Shown: positions 8,797 through 18,242, numbered from the stretch's first letter. The stretch is DNA of 64,000 nucleotides from Achromobacter kerstersii (GCF_902859595.1 NZ_CADIJQ010000001.1:868001-932000), one strand, 5' to 3'. Notes: generated from the letters alone by a model not told the origin. Made by a program: numbers and translations.

Positions 8797-9870
8797 CTAG
8801 GTAGTCGCTTGCGAACGCTGCGACTGTTCTACCATCCGTTTTGCTTCCGCCAGCGGCTCGGGCTTGATCCAATCGTCGATCGAGAAATCTCTCTGGATGA
8901 AGCCATGTCGCAACATGAAGTCCTTGCGCACTTCCAGGGCTTGCACCAGCTCTGGGTCAAGCGTGGGTGCCAGGCAGGCATGGACGTCGTCGCCGAAGGC
9001 GTAAGGCACCCATTCATCGGCCACCGATACTTCGCGGGCGATGATGGCCTGAGCTTCGTGCTTGTGTTCGCGTGCCCAATCAGCAGCACGCAGCAGTTGG
9101 GCCAGGTACCGAGCGACGAGATCCGGGCGTTCGCGCACGAGTTCACCGCTGACCGTCAAGACATTCGGCGTGCCGTTGTTGATCGCAACACGGCGGTCGG
9201 GGTGGTGGTTCAAGTCCGCCACCACGGTTGCATCCAGGAACGCCTGCAAGGCAGGGCCTGCCGATCCATAGTTGTAGAGTGCATCGACTTCACCGCGAAT
9301 CAGTGCAAAGGTTTCCGCTCTGGCAGAGCTTGCGTACTGCCTGGCATCGAACAGGGCGCCGGTATCGGATGTGGTCAATTCACCGATGTATGGTTCTTCG
9401 ATTGGAAGGTCGACCAGCTCGACGTCGTTTTCGGACAGACCGACCGTCGCCAAGGCCTGAAGAAAGCCCTGGAGGGCCGACACCCGCCAGAAATCCATCT
9501 TTTCGTTGACGCGCCTGGGAAGCGCCAGACGTTTCCCCTTCAGGTCGGCAAGCGAGCGGACGCCCGTACTCGGAAGGCTCAAAATCGACTGATACTGTGG
9601 CAGCCAGGTGAGTCCGACCACAACGACGTCCTGTCCCTGCGAGCGTGACCAGATCGGAGGGGCATTGCCCCCGTGACGGAAGGAATTTGCCTGCTTGTGA
9701 TTGAAGTGCGACTCACGCACCGAACGGTCAGCCGAGGCTCTGAGCGATCTCACTGCGATCGAATCGGTCGCGAATTCTTCGTCCAGCCAACCGTTACTGA
9801 TGGCGATGGCCGACGCCGTCGGTACCGGGCAGCGGGTGTACCAGATGGTGTCAATGGAAGTGTTCGTCAT
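8797..9870 (-). CDS. DszB-like sulfinate desulfinase family protein (periplasmic-binding fold, no signal peptide)
   Basis: 357 residues, with the fold of SsuA/NitT-type binding proteins but no signal peptide and no permease or ATPase gene nearby. The N-terminal half matches DszB (2'-hydroxybiphenyl-2-sulfinate desulfinase of Rhodococcus) at the motif level: YTRCPVPTA...NGWLD, SHFNHKQ and RHGGNAPPI. The three DszB catalytic residues known from the literature (C27, H60, R70) correspond to C14, H55 and R65 here, and the 10-residue His-Arg spacing is identical. The protein may be an enzyme breaking a C-S or similar bond rather than a transporter receptor. A cytoplasmic binding-protein homologue of unknown role is the alternative. 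Confidence 0.65.
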   Translation of the reverse strand: MTNTSIDTIWYTRCPVPTASAIAISNGWLDEEFATDSIAVRSLRASADRSVRESHFNHKQANSFRHGGNAPPIWSRSQGQDVVVVGLTWLPQYQSILSLPSTGVRSLADLKGKRLALPRRVNEKMDFWRVSALQGFLQALATVGLSENDVELVDLPIEEPYIGELTTSDTGALFDARQYASSARAETFALIRGEVDALYNYGSAGPALQAFLDATVVADLNHHPDRRVAINNGTPNVLTVSGELVRERPDLVARYLAQLLRAADWAREHKHEAQAIIAREVSVADEWVPYAFGDDVHACLAPTLDPELVQALEVRKDFMLRHGFIQRDFSIDDWIKPEPLAEAKRMVEQSQRSQATT

Positions 9871-9949
9871 GGGGAAACTCTCTATCGATCTGTCATGGAG
9901 GAATGAAAACCCGCGTCCATGTTACTGATGCATGCAGGCGGCAAGGACG

Positions 9950-10729
9950 TCATGGAACGAGAGCCAGCACACGCAGGGGGGATCCCGATCCGCGCTGGAT
10001 CTTCAATGGCGCAGCAATGATAATCGCGCCGGTGGGTGGCAATGCGCCGAGGTTGGTGAGGCACTGCAGGCCAAGCTTATTGGCGCCATGCATCAGCGTG
10101 TGGCAAGGATAGGGAAGCGGCCACCCATAGGCCTGCCCTGCATCGGTGTTGATGGTTTCGACGCCAAAGCCACGCACGTTGCGCTCTTTGATCAGCCACT
10201 CGACGGCGTCCTGAGTCGGGCCCGGCGTGTGAGCGCCGTCCTCCTGCATGTTCATGAACGCGGCGGCATCAGGAAGGCGTTTGTGCCAATCGGTGCGAAA
10301 CAGCACCCATGAGTCCGCCGTGATCGTGCCGTAATCGGCTTCCCACCCCAGCAGGAAGTCGACAGTCAGGTTCCAATCCGCATTACCGGCGACTTCCTTG
10401 CTTGCATCGATTACCACGGCAGCGCCAATGAAGCGGCCCACGTCGATCGTGTCGACGGTGTTGCGGGGGTGATCTTTTCCGCTTACCCAATGCGCAGGCG
10501 CATCAAGGTGCGTGCCAGTGTGCTCGCCGCAGCTGAAGTTGTTCCAGTACCAGGCAGGTCCGGCGTCATCGTATTGGGATACCTGTTCGATCTTGAATGC
10601 CCCCACTTGCCCGAACTGCGCCGGCAGTTGCAATGTCGGGAATTCGGGCGACAAAGTATGCGTCAGATCGACGATCTTTACGTTCCCGCTGCTCAGTTCG
10701 CGAATCAGCTGTCCAAGAGTTTCGCTCAT
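9950..10729 (-). CDS. Cyclase-family metal-dependent hydrolase (kynurenine formamidase / isatin hydrolase-like)
   Basis: 259-residue member of the PF04199 cyclase family, which uses a divalent metal to hydrolyse amide or lactam bonds. The signature metal-binding motif HTGTHLDAPAHW is intact, and VDLTHTLSPEFP and GFGVETINTDAG match conserved stretches. Known members include kynurenine formamidase (KynB) and isatin hydrolase, both of which yield 2-aminophenyl products. In a cluster with ring dioxygenase and molybdenum hydroxylase, an isatin- or formamide-type ring-opened intermediate is a plausible substrate; that assignment is inference. Confidence 0.85.
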   Translation of the reverse strand: MSETLGQLIRELSSGNVKIVDLTHTLSPEFPTLQLPAQFGQVGAFKIEQVSQYDDAGPAWYWNNFSCGEHTGTHLDAPAHWVSGKDHPRNTVDTIDVGRFIGAAVVIDASKEVAGNADWNLTVDFLLGWEADYGTITADSWVLFRTDWHKRLPDAAAFMNMQEDGAHTPGPTQDAVEWLIKERNVRGFGVETINTDAGQAYGWPLPYPCHTLMHGANKLGLQCLTNLGALPPTGAIIIAAPLKIQRGSGSPLRVLALVP

Positions 10730-10759
10730 GTGACTAGGCCTCCTCGCCCGATATCGAAG

Positions 10760-12355
10760 TCATGTCGCTCCCAGTGCCGTGGCAACGTGGAACCCAGAAG
10801 TTCCTCCGAGTCCTGGACCTGGGTGCGTCGAGGCACCGATGTGCCAAAGATGTTTGATGGGTGTGGTGTGGTTGCGCGTGGCGCGCATCGGGCGCCACAG
10901 GAAGGACTGGTCCAGGCTGCAATCGCCGCCATACGGATCGCCCCCCACCAAATTCATGTTCAATTTTTCGAGATCCGGTGGTGCCAGCACCGCCCGGCCG
11001 AGAATGCTGGCCTGAAGGTTGGGGATGTGCTTACCTATCATCTCCACGATGCGATCGGCATAGGCCTCGCGGAGGGCGGGCGTCCACCCATCCGACGCCG
11101 ACACCTGCAGGGTTCCAGCAGCATCGCCGGTCGGATGTCGCGGGCACTCCGGCAGCTGGATCCAGAGAATCTGGCGGCCTTCCGGCGCGCGGGTCGGATC
11201 GAGTACGGTCGGCTGCGCGATGCAGATGGTCGGCTCCGCGGGCAGCAAGCCGCGTTCGGCTTCATTGATCGCCCGTGACAGGGCGTCGACGCCGCCTGTC
11301 AGATGTACGTAGCCAACCTTGCTCATTTCCGGCGCATGCCACTGCGGCGCCTCTGACAGCGCCAGGTGGATCTGCATATTGCCTTTGCCATAGCGCCATG
11401 CCGCAGCTTGATCTTTGACGACCCTCGGCAAAGGTGTGTCCGCTGTCAGCCGGCCGTACAGCTGGGTTGGCGTGACGTTGCAGATGACATGCTCGGCATA
11501 GAGGGTGCGGCCGTCCGCGAGAGCTACACCGCACGCCGTGCTGCCTTGCACCAGGACTCGTACGACGTCTGCCGAGGTCTCCAGGCTGCCACCAGCTTCC
11601 GCAATGATGCGTTCGAACGCTTTGACGGTGTTGGCGTTGCCACCCTTCACCATGGGAATACCCACTCCTTCGAGCGTCATGGCGATGACTTCAAGCATCA
11701 GTCCTGACAGTGGAGCGTCGGGACCAAGGCCGCAATGCAGCACCCACGGTGCCAGCAGCGCCGCAGTCAGGTCGGACCCGAACGTATCTCCCAGCCACGC
11801 ACGGGCGGGAGTCAACGATGTGCCGACAAAGCTCGTGAAAGCGCTCGGGCCAAGCTGCCACGCACTTTTGGCCACCGTACGAAGCGTGGACAGCTTCCAG
11901 AGTTCGCTGCCGAGCAGGCCAAACACGAGCGGTGATTGCGCCGCCAGACGCTCCAACCCCGCGGCATATGCCATCCCGTCGCCTTCGTGAAGCGCATTGA
12001 ACGCCGTCACGTTGTCGGATCGGGAAGTCCTCAATGCAAGGTGCCGCCCATCAGGAAGTACAACGCCCGTCGGAAGGTCCGTATTGCAGTACTCCAGCCC
12101 TGCCGCATGAAGCGCCTTTCCCAGGGCGGCGTACGCCGGACCGACGACGAACAGGGGGTGGGCGGTCGACAGCGTATCGTGATGGAAGCCTGGAAGTGTC
12201 AGCTCGTCGGTGCGTATGCATCCGCCTAACCGCGATTCGCGTTCCAGCACCTTGACGCGACGCCCGCTACGGGAAAGCATCGCTGCGCACACCAGCGAAT
12301 TGATACCGCTGCCCACGACGATGGCATCGAACTTTTGATTGGATGATCTGTTCAT
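10760..12355 (-). CDS. Phytoene desaturase-like FAD-dependent oxidoreductase
   Basis: 531-residue flavoprotein with an N-terminal Rossmann dinucleotide motif (VVGSGINSLVCAAMLSRSGR, then LERESRLGG) and a C-terminal FAD motif ending GPGLGGTSGFHVATALG. The fold is that of CrtI/PDH1 desaturases. No carotenoid genes are nearby, and members of this family often occur in aromatic or steroid catabolic clusters doing dehydrogenations. The real substrate is unknown. It sits 30 bases upstream of the cyclase-family gene in the same direction, likely in one transcript. Confidence 0.82.
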   Translation of the reverse strand: MNRSSNQKFDAIVVGSGINSLVCAAMLSRSGRRVKVLERESRLGGCIRTDELTLPGFHHDTLSTAHPLFVVGPAYAALGKALHAAGLEYCNTDLPTGVVLPDGRHLALRTSRSDNVTAFNALHEGDGMAYAAGLERLAAQSPLVFGLLGSELWKLSTLRTVAKSAWQLGPSAFTSFVGTSLTPARAWLGDTFGSDLTAALLAPWVLHCGLGPDAPLSGLMLEVIAMTLEGVGIPMVKGGNANTVKAFERIIAEAGGSLETSADVVRVLVQGSTACGVALADGRTLYAEHVICNVTPTQLYGRLTADTPLPRVVKDQAAAWRYGKGNMQIHLALSEAPQWHAPEMSKVGYVHLTGGVDALSRAINEAERGLLPAEPTICIAQPTVLDPTRAPEGRQILWIQLPECPRHPTGDAAGTLQVSASDGWTPALREAYADRIVEMIGKHIPNLQASILGRAVLAPPDLEKLNMNLVGGDPYGGDCSLDQSFLWRPMRATRNHTTPIKHLWHIGASTHPGPGLGGTSGFHVATALGAT

Positions 12356-12430
12356 GATCAGATCATCGCGCGCTCCCTGACTGTGCCGCTATCCCATAAA
12401 CGCCAAGAACCATCCGCATTTTGCTCGTCG

Positions 12431-13456
12431 TCAGTTGTGCGCTTTGGCCTCTTTCAGCCCCCGGCTGGTATTCCGAGGAAGCTCACCAAACCTTTCGCGG
12501 TAATACAGGGAGAAACGGCCCAGGTGACCGAATCCGTAGTAGGTCGCGATTTCCGTGACGCTGACTGGAAGGCCCGATAGCAGCCGCTGATGCACGGCAT
12601 CCAGCCGCAGGTTTCTGACAAGGGTCATGGGTGTTACGCCGCGATGGCGATGGCAAAGCGCATTCAATGTCCGTGTGGGCACACCTGCCGCCTTCGCCAG
12701 ATCTTCCAACATGAGCGGGGCGAAGAGGTGGGTGCGGACATATTCTTCTAGCCGGTCGAGTTCGGGGCTATGCCCCGGCTTGGGTATGTGGCACTCCGCC
12801 TCGGACATCGAACGCACGTCCATGGACGGCTGATGTGCGTAGAAAAAGCCAGCGAGCGTCCGCTCGAACTGGTCAAGCCATGCAGGGTGAAGACAATTGC
12901 TGTCTCCGGCCGGAATAAGCGCAATTGTATGCTGAAGCAGCGCCATGCACTGGGACGAGATGTCAGGCCGAATCTTGAAGGCTGAACCGCGCCATTCCTG
13001 CGCGCCGCTAAGCGATGTCTTACAGGAATGCGCCGACGGTTCCTGGCCAACGTTCAGGAGGCTGTCCGGAAGCCGCAGTATCAGCTGCTCGCAACCCGGC
13101 TCCCAATTGAGGCGCACGGTGCGCCGGGGCGGAATAACCGCGATTTCCCAAGGAGACACCTTTAGATTGACACCTTCGCACTCGATTTCGGCGGCGCCTT
13201 TCAACGGGATCTGCACCAACGCGAAGTCGTCGAACTGCAGCGGCGTGACCTCTACCTCGGCACCGTATTGCAGCACCATGACGCTTACTTTGTTCAGTTC
13301 GCGGCGATGGAGCGAAGCCGAAATTTCCCCTGGGCGCCAGCGCAGTTCGTGATCGATCAACTGGCGGCTCAATTCGTACTGCGCTTCTCGTGCGGACCGG
13401 GTCCGGAAGACGGGTGAACGATAGACTTTCGAGAGATCCAGACTCGTCGCTGCCAT
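12431..13456 (-). CDS. AraC family transcriptional regulator
   Basis: 341 residues. The N-terminal 200 residues form the AraC-binding-like domain common in catabolic regulators (FALVQIPLKGAAEIECEG, SPWEIAVIPPRRTVRLNW). The C-terminal 100 residues are a double helix-turn-helix (LEDLAKAAGVPTRTLNALCHRHRG, then VTEIATYYGFGHLGRFSLYY). It precedes the phytoene-desaturase-like gene on the same strand and is divergent from the indolepyruvate oxidoreductase operon, so it probably activates one or both. Confidence 0.9.
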   Translation of the reverse strand: MAATSLDLSKVYRSPVFRTRSAREAQYELSRQLIDHELRWRPGEISASLHRRELNKVSVMVLQYGAEVEVTPLQFDDFALVQIPLKGAAEIECEGVNLKVSPWEIAVIPPRRTVRLNWEPGCEQLILRLPDSLLNVGQEPSAHSCKTSLSGAQEWRGSAFKIRPDISSQCMALLQHTIALIPAGDSNCLHPAWLDQFERTLAGFFYAHQPSMDVRSMSEAECHIPKPGHSPELDRLEEYVRTHLFAPLMLEDLAKAAGVPTRTLNALCHRHRGVTPMTLVRNLRLDAVHQRLLSGLPVSVTEIATYYGFGHLGRFSLYYRERFGELPRNTSRGLKEAKAHN

Positions 13457-13822
13457 GATGTATCAACCCCAGTTCGCGTGTCGCGTCAGCCTTGCTCTGC
13501 CGACTCGGTTTGATTAGCTGTATCCAAAGTCATAAGTTCATGTCTAAATTATTTTTATGGGCTGACTGTTACTCATGACCGCTGCCAATGAAACAATACC
13601 TGGGCTGGGCCGATAGTCCATACGGGACAACGATAGGTAGGAGGGCCAATCGTTTCGTCAGTGACCTTGAGCGTTTTGGCTGCCGCCCTGCCATTTATCC
13701 GTAAATTGCCATTCGTCTCGAGATTTATAAATATTACTTTGGATATATTTAGGTCAAAACTAATATTTGTGAACCAGGAGACGCACGTTTGCATGCGTTC
13801 TCCGATCTCGAAGAGGGTGGTC
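13457..13822. promoter_or_regulatory. AT-rich divergent promoter region, araC-type regulator / oxidoreductase operon
   Basis: About 360 bases between two divergent starts, notably AT-richer than its neighbours (for example ATTATTTTTATGGG near 13548 and TTTATAAATATTACTTTGG near 13723). It most likely holds both promoters and AraC sites. I cannot identify an exact operator by eye. The plus frame of the next gene is open through part of it but shows no conserved protein before 13823. Confidence 0.5.
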
Positions 13823-16009
13823 ATGGCCGAGCGTTCATTTGTAGAAGAAGTCGAAAAGTTGCGTCTGGGTGAAGGGAAAGTCTTCAGCGGCGAAGGCATC
13901 CTTGCCGTCACCAAGGCGTTGCTCGAATCAGGCGTTGCCTACATTGCGGGTTATCAAGGCGCTCCGATCTCTCATCTGATGGATGTGCTGGCCGACGCAA
14001 AAGACATCCTGACGGATCACGGTATCCGGTTCGAAAACAGTGCCAGCGAAGCGACGGCGGCTGCATCTTTGGCCGCTTCCGTCAACTACCCGCTACGTGG
14101 TGCGGTGACCTTCAAGGCGACCGTCGGCACCAACGTTGCATCGGATGCGTTGGCAAACCTTGCGTCTGGCGGAGTAACCGGCGGCGCACTGATCATCGTC
14201 GGTGAGGACTATGGCGAGGGCTCTTCGATCATGCAGGAACGCAGCCACGCCTTCGCGATGAAGTCGCAGATGTGGATGCTGGATCCTCGGCCCAATCTGC
14301 CGTGTATCGTCCAGGCGGTCAAGGACGGGTTCGACTTGTCCGAAGCGTCCAACACACCGGTCATGCTGCAACTCCGGATCCGGTCATGCCACGTGCACGG
14401 CCAGTTCGTCACGTCTCGCAACCGCCGCAGCGCAATGTCCATTGAAGACGCGTTGAACAAACCGGTGCGCGACGTTGAGCGGATCGTATTGCCACCCGCC
14501 AATTTCTTGCACGAACACGAAAAGATCGCGCGGCGTTGGCCCGCGGCGGTCGAATTCATCGAGAAACGCGAGCTCAATGAGTTCTTCGACGGCGACATGC
14601 AGGACATCGGACTTGTGGTGCAGGGCGGCGGATATAACACCCTCATCCGTGCACTTGAATTGCTGGGTCTGGCAGACGTGTTCGGCGAGTCCCGCATCCC
14701 GCTGTACGTTATGAACGTGGCATATCCGCTAATTGATTCCGAATGGAAACGTTTCTGTTCTGACAAGCGAGCGGTACTGATATTGGAAGAAGGTCAGCCC
14801 AACTTCGTCGAGCAGAATGCCGCGAACATTCTTCGCCAAGCTGGCACGTCAGCGTCGCTGCATGGCAAGGACATGCTGCCTCTGGCTGGCGAATACAACA
14901 CTGTCACCTTGCTGAAAGGCCTTCGTAGTTTCCTCGAACGGTACGACAAGATCGCAGCCGAGCCGGTCGCCCCCGCGGTGCGGAAGGTCATCCCGCTGAT
15001 GCAGGTCAACGAGCTGCAGCGACCCGCGCCATCCGCTGTCGTGGAAACCGTGATCGACGATAGTGTCCATGCGCGGCCCCCCGGCTTCTGCACGGGCTGC
15101 CCGGAGCGGCCCATCTTTACAGCGATGAAGTTGGTCGAGCGAGAAATCGGCGAGCACCACGTCAGTGCAGACATCGGCTGTCATTTGTTTTCGATCCTGC
15201 CTCCCTTCAATCTCGGAAATACGACCATGGGCTACGGCCTGGGCGGAGCCAGTGCATCAGCCTTGAACTCGCCCACTGGCAAGCGCGCCATTTCCGTCAT
15301 GGGGGATGGCGGCTTCTGGCACAACGGTTTGACGAGCGGCATCGCCAATGGCGTATTCAACAAGAGCGACAACCTGACCATCGTGGTCGACAACAGCTAT
15401 ACGTCTGCGACTGGCGGCCAGGACATCCTTTCGTCGACGGCACTCAACGACATGCGGAGTACGGGGCATGCGATCGAGGATGCGGTGCGGGGGGTCGGCG
15501 TCAAGTGGGTGCGGACAATCAAGCATACCTACGACCTGAAAGCGATGAAGAACGCGCTTAAGGAGGCCCTGACGACCGGTACCAAGGGCCCCAAGGTGCT
15601 GATTGCACAAAGCGAGTGCATGCTGAACAAGCAGCGTCGCGAAAAACAGAAGGTGAGGAAAGCGCTTTCGGATGGGAAGCGTGTGGTGCGTGAGCGGTTC
15701 GGGATCGATTCCGACACCTGCACCGGCGACCACTCCTGCATCCGGCTGTCGGGTTGCCCCTCCCTCACCATCAAACCCAATCCGGACCCGCTGCGCCTCG
15801 ATCCCGTCGCGGCCGTGCTCGACAGTTGCGTCGGTTGCGGCCTGTGCGGCGAGGTCTCCCATGCAGCCGTCCTGTGCCCGTCCTTCTATCGCGCCGACAT
15901 CACCTCGAACCCCAACCGACTCGACAGAATTCGTCAGGAATTGCGGCGTTCAGTCATCGGCTTCTTGCAGCGCCGCGACGCAGCGCGTCGTGACCGCCTG
16001 GCGTTCTGA
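13823..16009 (+). CDS. iorA: Indolepyruvate:ferredoxin oxidoreductase, alpha subunit
   Basis: Thiamine-diphosphate 2-oxoacid oxidoreductase of about 728 residues, converting an aryl pyruvate and CoA to aryl-acetyl-CoA with reduction of ferredoxin. It begins LGEGKVFSGEGILAVTKALL with the pyrimidine-binding domain. The diphosphate-binding domain shows GDGGFWHNGLTSGI with VDNSYTSATGGQD downstream. The C terminus has ferredoxin-type cysteines (SCIRLSGCP, DSCVGCGLCGE, LCP). The start ATG 13823 follows AGAGGG by 5 bases; an in-frame ATG at 13793 is the alternative. The enzyme class is oxygen-sensitive in archaea, yet such genes occur in aerobic betaproteobacterial catabolic clusters. Confidence 0.92.
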   Translation: MAERSFVEEVEKLRLGEGKVFSGEGILAVTKALLESGVAYIAGYQGAPISHLMDVLADAKDILTDHGIRFENSASEATAAASLAASVNYPLRGAVTFKATVGTNVASDALANLASGGVTGGALIIVGEDYGEGSSIMQERSHAFAMKSQMWMLDPRPNLPCIVQAVKDGFDLSEASNTPVMLQLRIRSCHVHGQFVTSRNRRSAMSIEDALNKPVRDVERIVLPPANFLHEHEKIARRWPAAVEFIEKRELNEFFDGDMQDIGLVVQGGGYNTLIRALELLGLADVFGESRIPLYVMNVAYPLIDSEWKRFCSDKRAVLILEEGQPNFVEQNAANILRQAGTSASLHGKDMLPLAGEYNTVTLLKGLRSFLERYDKIAAEPVAPAVRKVIPLMQVNELQRPAPSAVVETVIDDSVHARPPGFCTGCPERPIFTAMKLVEREIGEHHVSADIGCHLFSILPPFNLGNTTMGYGLGGASASALNSPTGKRAISVMGDGGFWHNGLTSGIANGVFNKSDNLTIVVDNSYTSATGGQDILSSTALNDMRSTGHAIEDAVRGVGVKWVRTIKHTYDLKAMKNALKEALTTGTKGPKVLIAQSECMLNKQRREKQKVRKALSDGKRVVRERFGIDSDTCTGDHSCIRLSGCPSLTIKPNPDPLRLDPVAAVLDSCVGCGLCGEVSHAAVLCPSFYRADITSNPNRLDRIRQELRRSVIGFLQRRDAARRDRLAF

Positions 16010-16034
16010 ACCCTGAACTGGAAAAGGTGAGACC

Positions 16035-17552
16035 TTGAGTTTCTCTAACGCAGGTCCTTCGCGGACGATAAAGATCGCCATCCTCGCCATGGGCGGCGAA
16101 GGCGGCGGCGTGCTGGCGGACTGGATCGTCGGCCTGGGCGAACATAATGGCTACATCGCTCAGACGACGTCGGTGCCGGGCGTGGCACAGCGCACCGGGG
16201 CCACGATCTACTACGTTGAACTCTTTCCGGAAGCGTTTGCTACGCAGGCGGCCAAAAGACCCGTCCTGGCCTTGATGCCTACGCCCGGCGACGTTGACAT
16301 CGTGCTTGCGTCCGAACTCATGGAAGCGGGCCGTGCAGTGCAACGCGGCTTTGTGACACCTGAACGCACCACGCTCATCTCATCGACCCATCGTGTCTAT
16401 TCGATAGCTGAAAAATCGGCCATGGGAGACGGGCGAGTGGACAGCAGTGAACTCATCGCCCATGCGGGAAAGGCGGCGAAACGGTACGTGAAGTTCGACA
16501 TGGCGCTCGCCGCCGAAGCGAATGGAAGTGTGACCAGCGCAGTGCTGTTCGGTGCGTTGGCGGGCACGGGTGTGTTGCCTTTCGGGCGCGCAGCGTTCGA
16601 AGCGACGATCGAGCGTGGCGGCGTTGGTGTGAAACCGAGTCTGCGCGCCTTTGGAGCTTCGTACGCAACGACGCAGGCGTCAGACGAGGCCGCGGAGACG
16701 ACGCCGGATACGCGACCAGTGCGATGGGCCGTACAGGAGCCGAAGCTCAAGCATCTGCTCGAGCGCGTGCGGCGGGAGCATCCGGGTGACGTTCAGGGCA
16801 TGGTCATCGAAGGCGTTCGCCGCATGATCGATTACCAGGACGTCAATTATGCGCATCTCTACCTGGACAGACTGCAGGCACTTACCGATCGCGTGGGCAA
16901 TACCGAGTTGGCCTTGCTCCGCGAAACCGCCCGATACCTGGCGCTATGGATGTCCTACGAGGACAGCATCCGGGTCGCCGATCTCAAGACCCGGAGGAGT
17001 CGCTTCGAGCGCGTCCGCGACGAGGTGCGTGCCACGGACAAGCAGCAACTGGCGATCAAGGAATTCATGCATCCCCGGATCGAAGAAATCTGCGAAACCT
17101 TACCTGCACCGATCGGCAGGTGGCTGATGAAGCCGCATGCCGTGCATCGTCTGATCCGCCGGTTCACGATGTCCGGGCGGGTCATTACCACCAGCTCACT
17201 GCGCGGCTTTCTTCTGCTCTGGTCGGTATCCCGGATGCGCGGCATGCGCCGCAGCACCTTACGCTTCAAGCTGGAAGACGAGCGCATCAATGAGTGGCTT
17301 GCCGAAATTCAGAACGCGGCAACCCACAACCCGCTGCTGGCGCTCGAGTTGGCGCAGTGCCAGCGCCTTGTCAAGGGGTACAGCGACACCCATGCACGCG
17401 GCTTGGCCAACTATCGCAGGGTGATCAATGCCGTCAAGGCCGAAGGCGCGCGCATGGCGCCGGCTACCTTGCGTGAACTACGTGACGCGGCGCTTGCAGA
17501 CGAGCACGGCAAGGCGCTGGACAAGGCGCTGGCAAGGCACGCGCTTGCGTAA
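16035..17552 (+). CDS. iorB: Indolepyruvate oxidoreductase, beta subunit with DUF6537-like extension
   Basis: 505 residues. The first 190 or so form the gamma-type pyruvate oxidoreductase domain (IAILAMGGEGGGVLADWIV, QTTSVPGVAQRTGATIYYVE), the whole length of short IorB proteins. The remaining 300 residues are a helical extension like DUF6537, seen in fused indolepyruvate oxidoreductases. The start is TTG 16035 behind AAAGGTGAGA. It lies 25 bases after iorA, and the two form the enzyme. Confidence 0.9.
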   Translation: MSFSNAGPSRTIKIAILAMGGEGGGVLADWIVGLGEHNGYIAQTTSVPGVAQRTGATIYYVELFPEAFATQAAKRPVLALMPTPGDVDIVLASELMEAGRAVQRGFVTPERTTLISSTHRVYSIAEKSAMGDGRVDSSELIAHAGKAAKRYVKFDMALAAEANGSVTSAVLFGALAGTGVLPFGRAAFEATIERGGVGVKPSLRAFGASYATTQASDEAAETTPDTRPVRWAVQEPKLKHLLERVRREHPGDVQGMVIEGVRRMIDYQDVNYAHLYLDRLQALTDRVGNTELALLRETARYLALWMSYEDSIRVADLKTRRSRFERVRDEVRATDKQQLAIKEFMHPRIEEICETLPAPIGRWLMKPHAVHRLIRRFTMSGRVITTSSLRGFLLLWSVSRMRGMRRSTLRFKLEDERINEWLAEIQNAATHNPLLALELAQCQRLVKGYSDTHARGLANYRRVINAVKAEGARMAPATLRELRDAALADEHGKALDKALARHALA

Positions 17553-17595
17553 TTCCGGTCATCCTGATTTCACGACTTCCTGAGGGCAGCTCGCC

Positions 17596-18039
17596 ATGAG
17601 CAAGCCCATCTTCACACGCCCGCACAAAATTCATTTCTCGGAATGTGATCCGGCCAGCATTGTTTTTTATCCGCAGTACTTCGTCCTTTTCAACGACTTG
17701 ACTGAACGCTGGGTCGACTCATTGTTGCCCGAGGGATATCACGGTCTGATCTCCGGCCGACGGATTGGCATGCCAACGGTGCGTCTGGGCGTCTCTTTCA
17801 CTGCGATCAGCTGTTTCGGCGATGACGTCGATCTGGAACTCGTCGTCGAACACCTCGGCAATCGCTCGTTAAATCTTGAACTCCGGTGTGTTGGGCATGA
17901 CGTTGTCCTTCGAATGACGGTCAAGTAAACCATCGTCACCACCCCGCTCGAAACGCACCAGGCCGTGCAGATCCCTGAAGACCTTAACGCTGCAATCGCG
18001 GCGATGACGCCATTCGCAGTGCCCAGCACAACAACATGA
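17596..18039 (+). pseudogene. 4-Hydroxybenzoyl-CoA thioesterase-like gene with in-frame nonsense codon
   Basis: Acyl-CoA thioesterase of the hotdog fold, starting at 17596 with IHFSECDPASIVFYPQYF, the classic D-P-A-x-I-V-x-Y-P signature. The frame meets TAA at 17926 after 110 residues. Past it the same frame stays open and continues in family-like sequence ([20 protein letters not shown]) to a TGA at 18037-18039. A single C-to-T change (CAA to TAA) explains it. A 110-residue product would lack the last strand and helix. It follows iorB in the same direction, so it likely hydrolysed an aryl-CoA from this pathway. Confidence 0.85.
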
Positions 18040-18068
18040 TTCCTGCGCGGAATCCTAAGGGAACAGTC

Positions 18069-18242
18069 ATGAAAATCGTATGCATAGGTGGTGGACCCGC
18101 TGGGCTGTACTTCGGCTTATTGATGAAGCTCCAGGATGTTCGCAACGAAGTCGTCTTCGTCGAGCGAAACAAGCCTTACAACACTTTCGGCTGGGGCGTG
18201 GTGTTTTCTGACGCTAATGCGCTCATCAGTGCATCGGTGTAG
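18069..18242 (+). pseudogene. Truncated FAD-dependent aryl-CoA hydroxylase (salicylyl-CoA 5-hydroxylase / 2-aminobenzoyl-CoA monooxygenase family)
   Basis: Only the first 50 or so residues of the flavoprotein remain. [20 protein letters not shown] carries the FAD GxGPAG motif, and [12 protein letters not shown] is typical of the salicylyl-CoA/2-aminobenzoyl-CoA hydroxylase family. After about 18215 the similarity stops and a short chance tail leads to a stop. The full-length enzyme would need roughly 750 residues, so over 2 kb has been lost by a deletion that joined this gene to the back of an AraC regulator. Confidence 0.85.
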
